This document shows positions 55,750 through 63,641 of a stretch of 64,000 bases of DNA, piece by piece (the stretch's first letter is position 1; each line of letters starts with the position of its first letter). The translations under genes were made by a program, and so were the position numbers. This DNA is from an uncultured Ignavibacteria bacterium (GTDB lineage Bacteria; Bacteroidota; Ignavibacteria; Tepidaquicellales; OLB5). Below the pieces are notes generated by a model. That model was not told the DNA's origin. It did no database searches and saw only the letters and a list, made by a program, of their open reading frames with translations. The stretch is taken from contig CALMYL010000018.1 in NCBI GenBank assembly GCA_937873695.1, forward strand, positions 21,926-85,925, read 5' to 3'.

Positions 55750-55980
55750 TCAGGTGTGACTGCTGAATACTTCATTGCATGGCTCTTTGTGCGCTGAATA
55801 ATGATGCCTGTGAGCGGAAAGCAGCTCCTTTTTCAGTTTATCAAATTTCTCTTCGCTGCAGTTCACTTCTTCAAACAATATTGAAAGTATATTCTTTGAA
55901 TTTCTGTGAACAGTAACTCTTTCAAAATAATTACTTGCAGCCGAAGAGTGGCTGACTGTATGTAATGAATAGTGCTCCAT
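55750..55980 (-). CDS. Small His/Cys-containing protein paired with a ferredoxin
   Basis: A 76-residue protein, unrecognised. The C-terminal part contains AHRHHYSAHKEPC, a cluster of five His and one Cys; a second Cys lies at VNCSEEKF. The central FERVTVHRNSKNILSILFEEV suggests a small alpha/beta fold. The start codon lies 2 bases after the ferredoxin stop, so the two are almost surely translated together. Metal or cluster binding, or electron transfer with the ferredoxin, is inference. Its 3' end is convergent with glgP. Confidence 0.6.
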   Translation of the reverse strand: MEHYSLHTVSHSSAASNYFERVTVHRNSKNILSILFEEVNCSEEKFDKLKKELLSAHRHHYSAHKEPCNEVFSSHT

Positions 55981-55982
55981 GG

Positions 55983-56321
55983 TTATACCATTCCCGGCAT
56001 TGTCTCAAGGTATTCCTTTTTGGCGTAAAGATGCTCTTCGCTTTCCCACCGCTCCTTATCAGTAAACATCGCATTCTTTGTACAAGCTGTACGGCAGATC
56101 GGCTCAGGGTATTTGCCGACACATTCAGTACATTTATCAGGCACAACATAATAATGAGACGGTGACCAGAAATCATCATGCATCAGTTCTTCATCACAGA
56201 AAATGAAGTACCTGTTGTGTATCTTTCGCCAGTTCACTCCCCCGGGATAAATTGCACTATACGGGCACAAAATTTCACAAATACCGCAGTTCATGCAGTT
56301 ATCTGTTATCATCATTGGCAT
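55983..56321 (-). CDS. 2[4Fe-4S] ferredoxin with inserted segment
   Basis: A 112-residue ferredoxin. The first cluster motif CMNCGICEILCP (CX2CX2CX3C) starts near residue 9. The second, CTECVGKYPEPICRTAC (CX2CX8CX3C), starts near residue 64; the eight-residue gap is that of YfhL/Alvin-type ferredoxins. Between the clusters lies a segment of about 43 residues rich in His, Trp and Asp, far longer than in a standard 2[4Fe-4S] ferredoxin, where the second motif follows within ~25 residues. A C-terminal helix of about 30 residues follows. It could serve a hydrogenase, nitrogenase or oxidoreductase partner not in the window. Confidence 0.85.
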   Translation of the reverse strand: MPMMITDNCMNCGICEILCPYSAIYPGGVNWRKIHNRYFIFCDEELMHDDFWSPSHYYVVPDKCTECVGKYPEPICRTACTKNAMFTDKERWESEEHLYAKKEYLETMPGMV

Positions 56322-56355
56322 TTTTCATATCTCCCTTCTGCTTCGGGCTGATATC

Positions 56356-56408
56356 CCGGCGCTTTAAACGCCGGAAATGCTCGTAGTATTGGATTGTTTC
56401 CAAATATA
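56356..56408 (-). promoter_or_regulatory. Upstream region of the ferredoxin pair: -7-like element and hairpin
   Basis: TATATTTG on the minus strand (56401-56408) resembles the -7 element. The predicted leader contains a hairpin CCGGCG/CGCCGG (56356-56361, 56369-56374) with a TTTAAA-type loop. A TTTG at 56424-56427 is 15-16 bases from it, shorter than the usual 19-20. Confidence 0.35.
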
Positions 56409-56587
56409 GGTCAAGACCTGTGCACAAAATATGACCATTGTCAATCACAACATTGATAATTATCGGGATTTTGATATTTAACCTGATCAGTTAGCAATTA
56501 TTAATATCCTTCAGTGACTTTTATGGTTAATAATGTTATTTTATATTGAAAATATTTTTTAAATAATCCTAAGAACAGGGCAAAAAA

Positions 56588-57487
56588 ATGAAAATCGGAT
56601 TTGTGGGGCTGGGGAAAATGGGCGGAAACATGGTTGAGCGCCTTTTGAAAAACGGCCATGATGTTGTTGTATTTAACTTAACCATGCCTGAAATTGAACT
56701 GGCGATCAGCAAAGGTGCAGAAGGCTCCGGATCACTTGAAGATATGGTAAGCCGCCTTCCAGAAAGGAAAATAGTTTGGCTGATGGTTCCTTCAGGTAAG
56801 CCTGTTGATGAAAATATCAATGCTCTTAGTACACTGCTTAAGCAGGGAGATATCATAATTGATGGCGGTAATTCATACTGGAAAACAACCATTCAACGCG
56901 GAAACAAACTTAATGAAATTGGAATAGACTATATCGATTGCGGTACAAGCGGTGGGATATGGGGACTTAAAAACGGTTACAGTCTTATGACCGGGGGAAA
57001 TTTTGAAGCTGTAGAGTATGCTTACCCGGTTTTTAAGTCACTTGCTCCCGAGGGCGGATATACATACTGCGGTGCGAGCGGAGCGGGTCATTACGTAAAA
57101 ATGATACATAATGGTATAGAGTACGGGATGATGCAGGCTTACGCCGAAGGATTCGAGATCCTGAAAACTTCTCCATATAAAATTGACGTAGAAAAAGTTG
57201 CCGGCGGCTGGATGCATGGCAGTGTGGTGAAATCATGGTTACTGGAACTTGCAGTGAAAGCCTTCCGTGAAGATCCTGATCTTGAATCAATTAAAGGATA
57301 TGTTGAAGACAGCGGTGAGGGCAGATGGACGATCGAAGCGGCAATTGAACAGAATGTTCCGGCACACGTAATTACTTCATCACTTTATACAAGATTTGAA
57401 TCACGGCAAAAAGATTCTTTTGCAATGAAAGTACTGGCTGCACTTAGAAACCAATTCGGAGGACACAAAGTTCTTAAAGATAAGTAA
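56588..57487 (+). CDS. gnd: 6-phosphogluconate dehydrogenase (short form)
   Basis: Oxidative decarboxylation of 6-phosphogluconate to ribulose-5-phosphate. The 299-residue length is that of the short, often NAD-dependent GntZ/YqeC-like form rather than the 470-residue NADP form. GFVGLGKMGGNMVERLL begins at residue 4. IDCGTSGGIWGLKNGYSLM near 116 is the family signature, and AGHYVKMIHNGIEYGMMQAY near 165 holds the catalytic Lys and Asn. The cofactor loop reads FNLTMP, without the Arg of the NADP-binding N-R-T motif. It starts a run gnd-zwf-pgl. Confidence 0.94.
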   Translation: MKIGFVGLGKMGGNMVERLLKNGHDVVVFNLTMPEIELAISKGAEGSGSLEDMVSRLPERKIVWLMVPSGKPVDENINALSTLLKQGDIIIDGGNSYWKTTIQRGNKLNEIGIDYIDCGTSGGIWGLKNGYSLMTGGNFEAVEYAYPVFKSLAPEGGYTYCGASGAGHYVKMIHNGIEYGMMQAYAEGFEILKTSPYKIDVEKVAGGWMHGSVVKSWLLELAVKAFREDPDLESIKGYVEDSGEGRWTIEAAIEQNVPAHVITSSLYTRFESRQKDSFAMKVLAALRNQFGGHKVLKDK

Positions 57488-57547
57488 GTCAGAAGCAGAA
57501 AGCTGCAAACAATATAAGAAAATTTACATCATTACAGAAAGCAGATA

Positions 57548-59068
57548 TTGAAAAAACCGGATAATTGTGTAATCATAATTTTTGGCGCCTCAGGTGATCT
57601 CACCAGAAGGAAATTGATCCCCGCTATTTATGAACTATATAAACAGAATAACCTTCCTGAAAAATTCGCGGTATTGGGCACAGCCAGTACTGAATTTACA
57701 GATCCTGAATTCAGAGATGCAATGAAATCAGCAATATTAGCAAATGAGTCTACTGCTGATGAAGCAGAGATAAATGATTTTACTGCAAAGCTCAGTTATT
57801 TCCGTATGGATTTCAAAGACACTTCAATGTACAATGAATTATCACTCAGAATAAGGAACCTGAGCGGAACTTGCGGAACCGAATGTAACTATATTTTCTA
57901 TCTGGCTACAATTCCTTCTTTATTTGCTGAAATATCTCTTAATCTTGGCAGAGCAGGACTGAACAGAAGTTCAAACGGATACTCCAGGATAATTGTTGAG
58001 AAACCTTTTGGCTATGATCTTGGCTCCGCAATTGAACTTAACAAAATTATGCACACTAATTTTGAGGAAAGCCAGATTTACAGGATAGATCATTATCTTG
58101 GTAAAGAGACTGTATTGAACATTCTGGCAACTCGGTTTGCAAACGGTATCTTTGAACCGATATGGAACAGGAACTATGTTCACCATATTGAAGTTACTTC
58201 CGCTGAGAATTTTGGAATAGAGAACCGCGGAGGATTTTATGAAACTTCAGGCGCATTGCGCGACATGATCCAGAGTCACCTGCTTAAACTGGTATCCCTC
58301 ATCGCTATGGAACCGCCTTCCACTTTTGAACCGGATGCAATAAGGAATGAACTGCTAAAAGTACTTCAATCACTAAGAAAACTTAAACCCGAAGAAGTTG
58401 AAGAAAATGTAATAAGGGGTCAGTACATTGCTTCAACTATAAAAGGAAGAAAGATCAAGGGCTACAGAGAAGAAAAAGGTGTTGCACCTGATTCCAGAAC
58501 TGAAACCTATGCTGCAATAAAATTTTATATTGATAATTGGCGATGGGGCGGTGTTCCGTTTTATATAAGGACCGGGAAGCAGCTACCTACAAGAGTAACT
58601 GAGGCTGTTATTCATTTCAGGAAAACTCCGCATTTTCTTTTCAAAGAGAGCCTGAACATTAGCGATAACCAGCTTATTCTGAGGATTCAGCCGGATGAAG
58701 GAATTCTGCTGAAATTCGGAATGAAAGAACCGGGCTCCGGGTTCAAGATTCATAATGTCAACATGGATTTTCATTACAGTGATATTTCAAATGTGAATAT
58801 TCCTGAAGCTTATGAAAGGCTGTTATATGATTGTATGATCGGAGATTCGACTCTCTTCTTGAGGGCCGATGCGGTTGAAGAAGCATGGAAATTTGTTGAA
58901 CCTATACAGAAAGCATGGGCTGACGATCAGAATGTGAAAATTTACGGCTACCCTGCCGGTACATGGGGACCCGACATTGCAGATGACCTTATCGCCGGAG
59001 GTGAGCACATTACATGGCGTTACCCGTGCAAAAATCTTGCCGATGACGGAGTTTACTGCGAACTGTAG
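57548..59068 (+). CDS. zwf: Glucose-6-phosphate 1-dehydrogenase
   Basis: First step of the oxidative pentose-phosphate pathway: glucose-6-phosphate to 6-phosphogluconolactone with NADP+. The 506-residue protein carries the nucleotide-binding FGASGDLTRRKLIPAIYEL near residue 12 and the active-site signature RIDHYLGKETV near 179, with the catalytic His. IVEKPFGYDL near 147 and GVPFYIRTGKQLPTR near 339 are also family landmarks. The start is TTG 57548; there is no nearby ATG. It precedes pgl in the pathway order. Confidence 0.96.
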   Translation: MKKPDNCVIIIFGASGDLTRRKLIPAIYELYKQNNLPEKFAVLGTASTEFTDPEFRDAMKSAILANESTADEAEINDFTAKLSYFRMDFKDTSMYNELSLRIRNLSGTCGTECNYIFYLATIPSLFAEISLNLGRAGLNRSSNGYSRIIVEKPFGYDLGSAIELNKIMHTNFEESQIYRIDHYLGKETVLNILATRFANGIFEPIWNRNYVHHIEVTSAENFGIENRGGFYETSGALRDMIQSHLLKLVSLIAMEPPSTFEPDAIRNELLKVLQSLRKLKPEEVEENVIRGQYIASTIKGRKIKGYREEKGVAPDSRTETYAAIKFYIDNWRWGGVPFYIRTGKQLPTRVTEAVIHFRKTPHFLFKESLNISDNQLILRIQPDEGILLKFGMKEPGSGFKIHNVNMDFHYSDISNVNIPEAYERLLYDCMIGDSTLFLRADAVEEAWKFVEPIQKAWADDQNVKIYGYPAGTWGPDIADDLIAGGEHITWRYPCKNLADDGVYCEL

Positions 59069-59106
59069 ACAATGAATAATTTGCAATGAACAATTAACAA
59101 TAGCTC

Positions 59107-59820
59107 TTGGATAAGAAAAATATTATCATATTCGATTCACCCAAAGAATTAGCCTCTGGTTTTGCAGCCATTATTAACAAAAAGATTGATGAACTTCTAA
59201 AAACCAAAGCCGAATTGAATATCGCTCTTTCTGGGGGTAATACACCAAAAGAATTTTTTAAGGAACTTGCTTCAGAATATTCACGAAAGATTGATTGGAA
59301 CAGGCTCAATTTTTATTGGGCAGATGAACGTTGTGTTGAACCTGCTTCCCGAGAAAGTAATTTTGGCAATGCATACAATACCCTTTTCAAAAATATCAGT
59401 ATTTCTCCGGCCAGGCTGCACAGGATAAAAGGTGAATTACCTGCTGAAAAAGAATCAGCAAGATATTCAGATTTTGTTGAACATAATGTTCCGCCAAGAA
59501 ATTCGCTGCCTGAATTCGATATTATTCTTCTGGGCATTGGTGAAGACGGTCATACCGCCTCTATCTTCCCAGGACAAATGGAACTGCTAACTTCAGCAAG
59601 ACTATTTGCAGTTTCAAATCACCCCGAAAATCTTCAGATCAGAATAACGATGACCGGTAATGTGATCAATAATGCAAAATTCATATACTTTCTGGTTAGC
59701 GGCACTACGAAGATATCAATTGTTAATGAGATTCTAAGCGGAAGTGAAAAAGCGAAGCAATACCCCGCCAGTTACATAAAGCCGGTACAAGGTGATTTAT
59801 TTTGGGTGATATCTAAATGA
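59107..59820 (+). CDS. pgl: 6-phosphogluconolactonase
   Basis: Hydrolyses 6-phosphogluconolactone, between the zwf and gnd steps. A 237-residue DevB/Pgl-type protein with ALSGGNTPKEFFKEL near residue 40, YWADERCV near 71, and the GIGEDGHTASIFPG active-site segment near 144. The start is TTG 59107 with no ATG candidate; the gap to zwf (38 bases) holds an ACAATTAACAAT-type repeat. Confidence 0.94.
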   Translation: MDKKNIIIFDSPKELASGFAAIINKKIDELLKTKAELNIALSGGNTPKEFFKELASEYSRKIDWNRLNFYWADERCVEPASRESNFGNAYNTLFKNISISPARLHRIKGELPAEKESARYSDFVEHNVPPRNSLPEFDIILLGIGEDGHTASIFPGQMELLTSARLFAVSNHPENLQIRITMTGNVINNAKFIYFLVSGTTKISIVNEILSGSEKAKQYPASYIKPVQGDLFWVISK

Positions 59821-60086
59821 TATAAAAAGAGAAAATGATATTTTTTTCCTGGTACACAACAAAGGATACCTTCAAAATTCCGAAGGAATAAGCGAGAGTC
59901 CCTTAGGAGGAACCCCAAAACTTCTGATTCACTAACAAAAAAGCAGGTTTAGTAACCTGCTTATATTGTACACCCGCTCCAAAGGAGTCCTTTTGGGATA
60001 GGGAGTCCTCCAAATGAGTCCCTTCGGGAGAACCCCAAACCTTCTGATCTCCCGCTTGTCAGCGGGATAGACTACGTCAGATGCTC
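59821..60086 (-). pseudogene. Two decayed tRNA-Arg copies with palindromic insertions
   Basis: Unit B (59968-60086, minus strand sense) matches the intact tRNA-Arg below from its 3' end to the anticodon and D arm, but is broken by three inserts. These are a TCCAAAGGA/TCCTTTTGG-type palindrome, a second one with CTCC...GGGAG, and TCCCGCT-TGTC-AGCGGGA (60049-60066 region). Unit A (about 59852-59934) keeps only the T-arm and 3' side (AACCCCAAAACTTCTGAT) with further insertion. Neither can fold as a tRNA. Each unit is followed by the same terminator hairpin as the real gene, so the unit was duplicated whole. Confidence 0.75.
59941..59962 (-). terminator. Terminator hairpin of decayed tRNA unit
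   Basis: AAGCAGGTT-TAGT-AACCTGCTT, followed on the minus strand by a T-run. Identical in sequence to the hairpin after the functional tRNA. Confidence 0.75.
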
Positions 60087-60093
60087 ATTGAAA

Positions 60094-60115
60094 AAGCAGG
60101 TTTAGTAACCTGCTT
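60094..60115 (-). terminator. Terminator of tRNA-Arg
   Basis: AAGCAGGTT-TAGT-AACCTGCTT with TTT on the minus strand, seven bases beyond the tRNA 3' end. Confidence 0.85.
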
Positions 60116-60121
60116 TTATTG

Positions 60122-60195
60122 TACACCCGTAGGGAGTCGAACCCCAAACCTTCTGATCCGTAGTCAGATGCTCTATCCAGTTGAGCTACGGGTGC
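60122..60195 (-). tRNA. tRNA-Arg (anticodon ACG)
   Basis: Minus-strand cloverleaf of 74 bases. The acceptor stem GCACCCG pairs with CGGGTGT (a G-U at position 1-72). The D arm is GCTC...GAGC, and the anticodon arm TCTGA-CTACGGA-TCAGA gives anticodon ACG (read as ICG). The T arm is TGGGG-TTCGACT-CCCTA. CCA is not encoded. ACG reads CGU/CGC/CGA Arg codons after A-to-I editing. Directly followed by a rho-independent terminator and two degraded copies of itself. Confidence 0.93.
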
Positions 60196-60252
60196 ATAAA
60201 AACGAAAAATATTCACTATTTTATCGTTATTTAACAAATTTACCGAAATTTT

Positions 60253-60792
60253 ATGAGTTATTCAATTCCAATTAATTGGATAAATCCGGGTAATATTTTT
60301 GTTATACTTATAACTATAATATTCATAATCTCTGAAAAAATGAAAAATTTATATCAAATTTTCTACGGCGTATCGGGCTTACTGCTGTTGGTAGTAATGC
60401 TGGGTGGTTCATTAACTAAGCCTGTATTCAACAATTACTCGGTAAAAACCCTGGAAACTGCGGGTGTAAAAAAAGCTGCAATGGATTCCATTGATAACCG
60501 TATTGATGAAATGCTTTTCAGCGTTAAAAAGGTACAGCTGCAGATTGAGAAGATCAGAAATATCTTTTCCAGCGACCAGATCGATGAAAGTAAATACCAG
60601 CGTACAAAAAGTGAAGTGTTTGTGAAAAACATTTACAATCCTCTGATTGAGCTGCTTATTCTGTTTTACAGGGCAGGTTTTTTCTTCATAAGCGTGATAA
60701 TGCTGCTGATAGCAGTTATATTTCATCTGACATACAGAAGTATTGATCTCAGAAGAAGAATTGAGACTCTTGAAAAGTTGATAAATAGATAA
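60253..60792 (+). CDS. Membrane protein of unknown function with coiled-coil loop
   Basis: A 179-residue protein with predicted TM segments at about 13-27, 34-52 and 130-150. A charged helical region (about 65-115, with DNRIDEMLFSVKKVQLQIEKIR) lies between them and is predicted to form a coiled coil in or outside the periplasm. The C-terminal tail RSIDLRRRIETLEKLINR is also helical and charged. The ATG at 60253 lies 57 bases from the divergent tRNA. An alternative ATG at 60340 (MKNLYQIF) would drop the first hydrophobic segment. Family not recognised. Confidence 0.7.
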   Translation: MSYSIPINWINPGNIFVILITIIFIISEKMKNLYQIFYGVSGLLLLVVMLGGSLTKPVFNNYSVKTLETAGVKKAAMDSIDNRIDEMLFSVKKVQLQIEKIRNIFSSDQIDESKYQRTKSEVFVKNIYNPLIELLILFYRAGFFFISVIMLLIAVIFHLTYRSIDLRRRIETLEKLINR

Positions 60793-60825
60793 ACGAATTA
60801 AGCTTTCCGTTTCAACTATAAAGAA

Positions 60826-60857
60826 AATGAGCAATGTTTAACTAAACATTGCTCATT
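60826..60857 (-). terminator. Terminator of lipoprotein gene (also 3' of membrane protein gene)
   Basis: Fifteen-base arms (60826-60840 and 60843-60857). The minus strand continues into a T-rich tract (complement of 60821-60825). It lies 26 bases past the stop at 60883 and 34 bases past the plus-strand gene. Confidence 0.75.
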
Positions 60858-60882
60858 AAAAATCCCGGTTTACTAATTGATC

Positions 60883-61440
60883 TTACTTATCGTTTTTCTT
60901 TTTCCAGATATCAAGCAGGCTTTCATTTTTCTTATCGTTCTGCGCAATAGTTGTTTTGAATTTGAACTCATCTTCATTTCCATCCCAGAATATTGCGGGC
61001 ATATTTTCACCTCCAAAAGTTCCGTTTGACGAGAAATAAGTCTCACTGCCGCCAAACAAGCTGCCGCCGCCAAGTGAATATGCCCAGACTTTATCCTTAA
61101 AATTATAGAATTTCAGGGCAGTTATATCATCAAATTCAAAAGTTATTTCGCCGCACAGATGATTATCTTCTTCAAATAAGCGCTTCTTCACATTCTTTAC
61201 GCCCAGCATTTCATCTTCCGGTTTTTTGCCGTTCAGATAGTTGGTCATAAGGTCCTCGTATTCAGCTTCAACGGTCGAAGCTGAATCCATAGTATGCATA
61301 ATGTTAATATATTTTATTTTTCCTGTGCCCGATTTACCGCTTTTGAGCTTAAATGAATATTCCTTAGTTTCAACTGTCAAACAGCCTACAAGACTTACAG
61401 AGAAAACAAAAAAGAAAATATAAATCAGAGATTTTTTCAT
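60883..61440 (-). CDS. Lipoprotein of unknown function, LppM-like N-terminus
   Basis: A 185-residue protein with lipobox LVGC (Cys at residue 20) after a phenylalanine-rich signal. The mature N-terminus TKEYSFKLKSGKSGTGKIKYINI parallels the TTLKEDGSGSMKIHY start of the lipoprotein at 27910. A later GEITFEFDDITALKF resembles NIDLTFKDINKLSD there, so the two may be distant relatives. It lacks the C-terminal membrane helix of the other and ends in a charged Asn/Lys tail. No specific function can be assigned. Confidence 0.72.
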   Translation of the reverse strand: MKKSLIYIFFFVFSVSLVGCLTVETKEYSFKLKSGKSGTGKIKYINIMHTMDSASTVEAEYEDLMTNYLNGKKPEDEMLGVKNVKKRLFEEDNHLCGEITFEFDDITALKFYNFKDKVWAYSLGGGSLFGGSETYFSSNGTFGGENMPAIFWDGNEDEFKFKTTIAQNDKKNESLLDIWKKKNDK

Positions 61441-61478
61441 TATTTTTTTATTACTTTTCAGAATTTCTTTTCAAAATA

Positions 61479-62621
61479 CTACATTACACCTTTGTGCTTC
61501 AGCACATCACGGGCAATAATACCTTTTTGGATCTCATTAGTGCCTTCAAATATCTTATTTATCCTTGAATCCCTGTAAAACCTTTCAATTGGGTATTCCC
61601 TTGAGTATCCCATGCCGCCATGAATCTGTACAGCCATATCAACAACTTTGTCAAGACCCTCAGAGCAGAACAATTTAACCATTGCTGAATGAGTACTGAT
61701 ATTCTTTTTCAGATCATAATCAACAGCAGTTCTGTAAATTATGGATTCCATAGCGTAAATTGTAGTCGCCATTTCGGCAAGCATGAACTGAATTGCCTGA
61801 AAGTGACTGATAGGATGATCGAACTGTATACGTTCTTTTGCATACCTTGATGACATCTCAAGCATTTCTTTTGCTGCCCCAAGGGTTGCTGCCCCGAGCC
61901 CGAGTCTTCCTGCATCAAGTGTTTTCATAGCTATCAGGAATCCTCTGCCTTCTGTACCAATCATATTTTCTTTGGGAACCCTGATGTTATCAAAAGTAAT
62001 AGCGTTAGTTGTACTTCCTCTTATACCCATTTTCTTCTCAGGCGGCCCTGCAGAAAATCCGGGCATACTTGTTTCAACAACAAAGGCGGTAACTCCTTTG
62101 GGAGTTCTGGCAAAAACTGATATTATATCGGCCAACCCTCCATTTGTGATCCACATTTTATCACCATTAATGACCCATTCGTCGCCATCCAGCTCGGCAG
62201 TCGTTTTAACGTTAAATGAATCTGAACCGGCCTGTACTTCAGTCAGACAAAAAGCGCCTATTTTTTCTCCCTTGGCAAGAGGTACTACATATTTTTGTTT
62301 CAGTTCTTCACTCCCGCCCAGAAGTATTGCATTTGTGCCTATTGACTGATGCGCTCCAATGAAAGTAGCAGTAGATAGACATGCTCTTGATATCTCTTCC
62401 TGCATGATACAATAGCCTACTTCTCCAAATCCACCGCCGCCATACTGCTCCGGTATGGAAGCACCAAGCAGCCCCAGGTCTGCGAGCTTTCTGATAATTT
62501 CGTCAGGGATCTTTTCGTTTTGATCAATCTGTTGAGCTATCGGTTTTAATTCATTTACAGCAAAATCGCGAACCATTTCACGGAGCATTAATTGCTCCTC
62601 AGTAAATCCAAATTCGAACAT
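61479..62621 (-). CDS. Acyl-CoA dehydrogenase (second copy)
   Basis: FAD acyl-CoA dehydrogenase of 380 residues, a paralogue of the enzyme at 40763 with the same length. CLTEVQAGSDSFNVKT near residue 125, WITNGGLADIISVFA near 157, and the catalytic Glu in IFEGTNEIQKGII near 366. The preceding loop SREYPIERFYRDSRINK is typical of medium/short-chain and branched-chain family members. It lies 58 bases from an enoyl-ACP reductase-like gene on the same strand, so the pair may be co-transcribed. Substrate chain length unknown. Confidence 0.92.
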   Translation of the reverse strand: MFEFGFTEEQLMLREMVRDFAVNELKPIAQQIDQNEKIPDEIIRKLADLGLLGASIPEQYGGGGFGEVGYCIMQEEISRACLSTATFIGAHQSIGTNAILLGGSEELKQKYVVPLAKGEKIGAFCLTEVQAGSDSFNVKTTAELDGDEWVINGDKMWITNGGLADIISVFARTPKGVTAFVVETSMPGFSAGPPEKKMGIRGSTTNAITFDNIRVPKENMIGTEGRGFLIAMKTLDAGRLGLGAATLGAAKEMLEMSSRYAKERIQFDHPISHFQAIQFMLAEMATTIYAMESIIYRTAVDYDLKKNISTHSAMVKLFCSEGLDKVVDMAVQIHGGMGYSREYPIERFYRDSRINKIFEGTNEIQKGIIARDVLKHKGVM

Positions 62622-62679
62622 AACCTGTATAATTTAGATATTTATATTTAAAAGAGTTTATTGTAATTTTAGATCCATA

Positions 62680-63501
62680 TTACTTAATATGGTGGGCAAC
62701 CCTTTCCCCTGTAAAATTGATTATATCCTCAGCGCCATCAACACCAATTAAATTACCTGAGATCCAGCCGGCTTCTTCTGAGCATAACATCAAAATAGCT
62801 TTGGCAACATCTTCAGGGTGTGTTAATCTTCCCTGAGGGTTTTTGAGCTTGGTTGATTCTATCATATTTTTTGCACCGGGAATTTTCTGTAAAGCCGGGG
62901 TATCTGTTACGCCTGCCATTATGGAATTCGCTGTAACTTTCATAGGAGCAAGTTCGTATGCAAGCTGTCTTGTATGCGCTTCCAGTGCCGCTTTTGCGGC
63001 AGATACAGCGCCATATGAAGGAATGACAGAATGGGAGCCAGCGCTGGTTAAAGTGAAGATTCTCCCTCCTTCTGCCAGCAGATTGCGGAATATAAGACCC
63101 TGGGTCCAGTAAACAAGTGAATTAGCCATAACATCAAGTGTCATTTCCATCTGCGCCTGCGAAATGCAGTTAGCCTGGGATTTTGCTATAAAAGGCTTTA
63201 ATGTACCAAAAGCAAGCGAGTGTACAAGTACCTTTATGCTTCCCTTTTCGTGGCCTTTAAGCCTTTCGGTAATTTCATCCAAAACCTCATTTCGCTTTAT
63301 AGCATCGGCTGCATTAATATTAAAAAAAACTGCATGCTGTTTTGTATGCTCAATTTTTCTGATGAGATTTTTAACATCCGGAATTGTAATAGCCCTATCT
63401 AGATGTACTCCGAAAATGTTATAGCCATGCTTCGCAAGTTCAAGAGAAACTGCCCCTCCAAATCCGCTGGAAGCACCTAATACCAATGCCCATGGTTTCA
63501 T
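62680..63501 (-). CDS. Enoyl-ACP reductase-like SDR (FabL/FabI type)
   Basis: A 273-residue SDR. NAD(P) binding is by GASSGFGGAVSLEL near residue 9. The active-site segment reads SYGAVSAAKAALEAHTRQLA near residue 166, placing the Tyr and Lys in a Y-X6-K spacing. That is the mark of enoyl-ACP reductases (FabI, FabL, FabV differ in detail), while classical SDRs have Y-X3-K. The stretch AALEAHTRQLAYELAP resembles Bacillus FabL AALEALTRYLAVELSP. This supports a role in fatty-acid elongation (trans-2-enoyl-ACP to acyl-ACP), although a specialised enoyl reductase is not excluded. The gene precedes the acyl-CoA dehydrogenase. Confidence 0.82.
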   Translation of the reverse strand: MKPWALVLGASSGFGGAVSLELAKHGYNIFGVHLDRAITIPDVKNLIRKIEHTKQHAVFFNINAADAIKRNEVLDEITERLKGHEKGSIKVLVHSLAFGTLKPFIAKSQANCISQAQMEMTLDVMANSLVYWTQGLIFRNLLAEGGRIFTLTSAGSHSVIPSYGAVSAAKAALEAHTRQLAYELAPMKVTANSIMAGVTDTPALQKIPGAKNMIESTKLKNPQGRLTHPEDVAKAILMLCSEEAGWISGNLIGVDGAEDIINFTGERVAHHIK

Positions 63502-63591
63502 AAAAATTACTTTAAATTTTACAAAATATTATACAAATATACTCGTAAATCTTAAGTTATTCAAATGAATTATGGCTGCATTTGTACAAAA

Positions 63592-63617
63592 AAGCCCCCG
63601 CATTTCTGCGGGGGCTT
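63592..63617 (-). terminator. Terminator of the T9SS gene at the window end
   Basis: AAGCCCCCGCA-TTTC-TGCGGGGGCTT, followed on the minus strand by a T-run. It lies 25 bases past the stop at 63642. Confidence 0.9.
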
Positions 63618-63641
63618 GTGAAAAACAAATTGTTTCTTCAG

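Noticed and set aside
59850..60195. Decayed tRNA copies as attachment sites of an integrated element
   Set aside because: No integrase or mobile genes lie between or next to the copies, and the copies include terminators and inserts, which att duplications do not explain.
60081..60275. ORF across the tRNA-Arg region
   Set aside because: It overlaps the tRNA gene and its terminator; composition is not protein-like.
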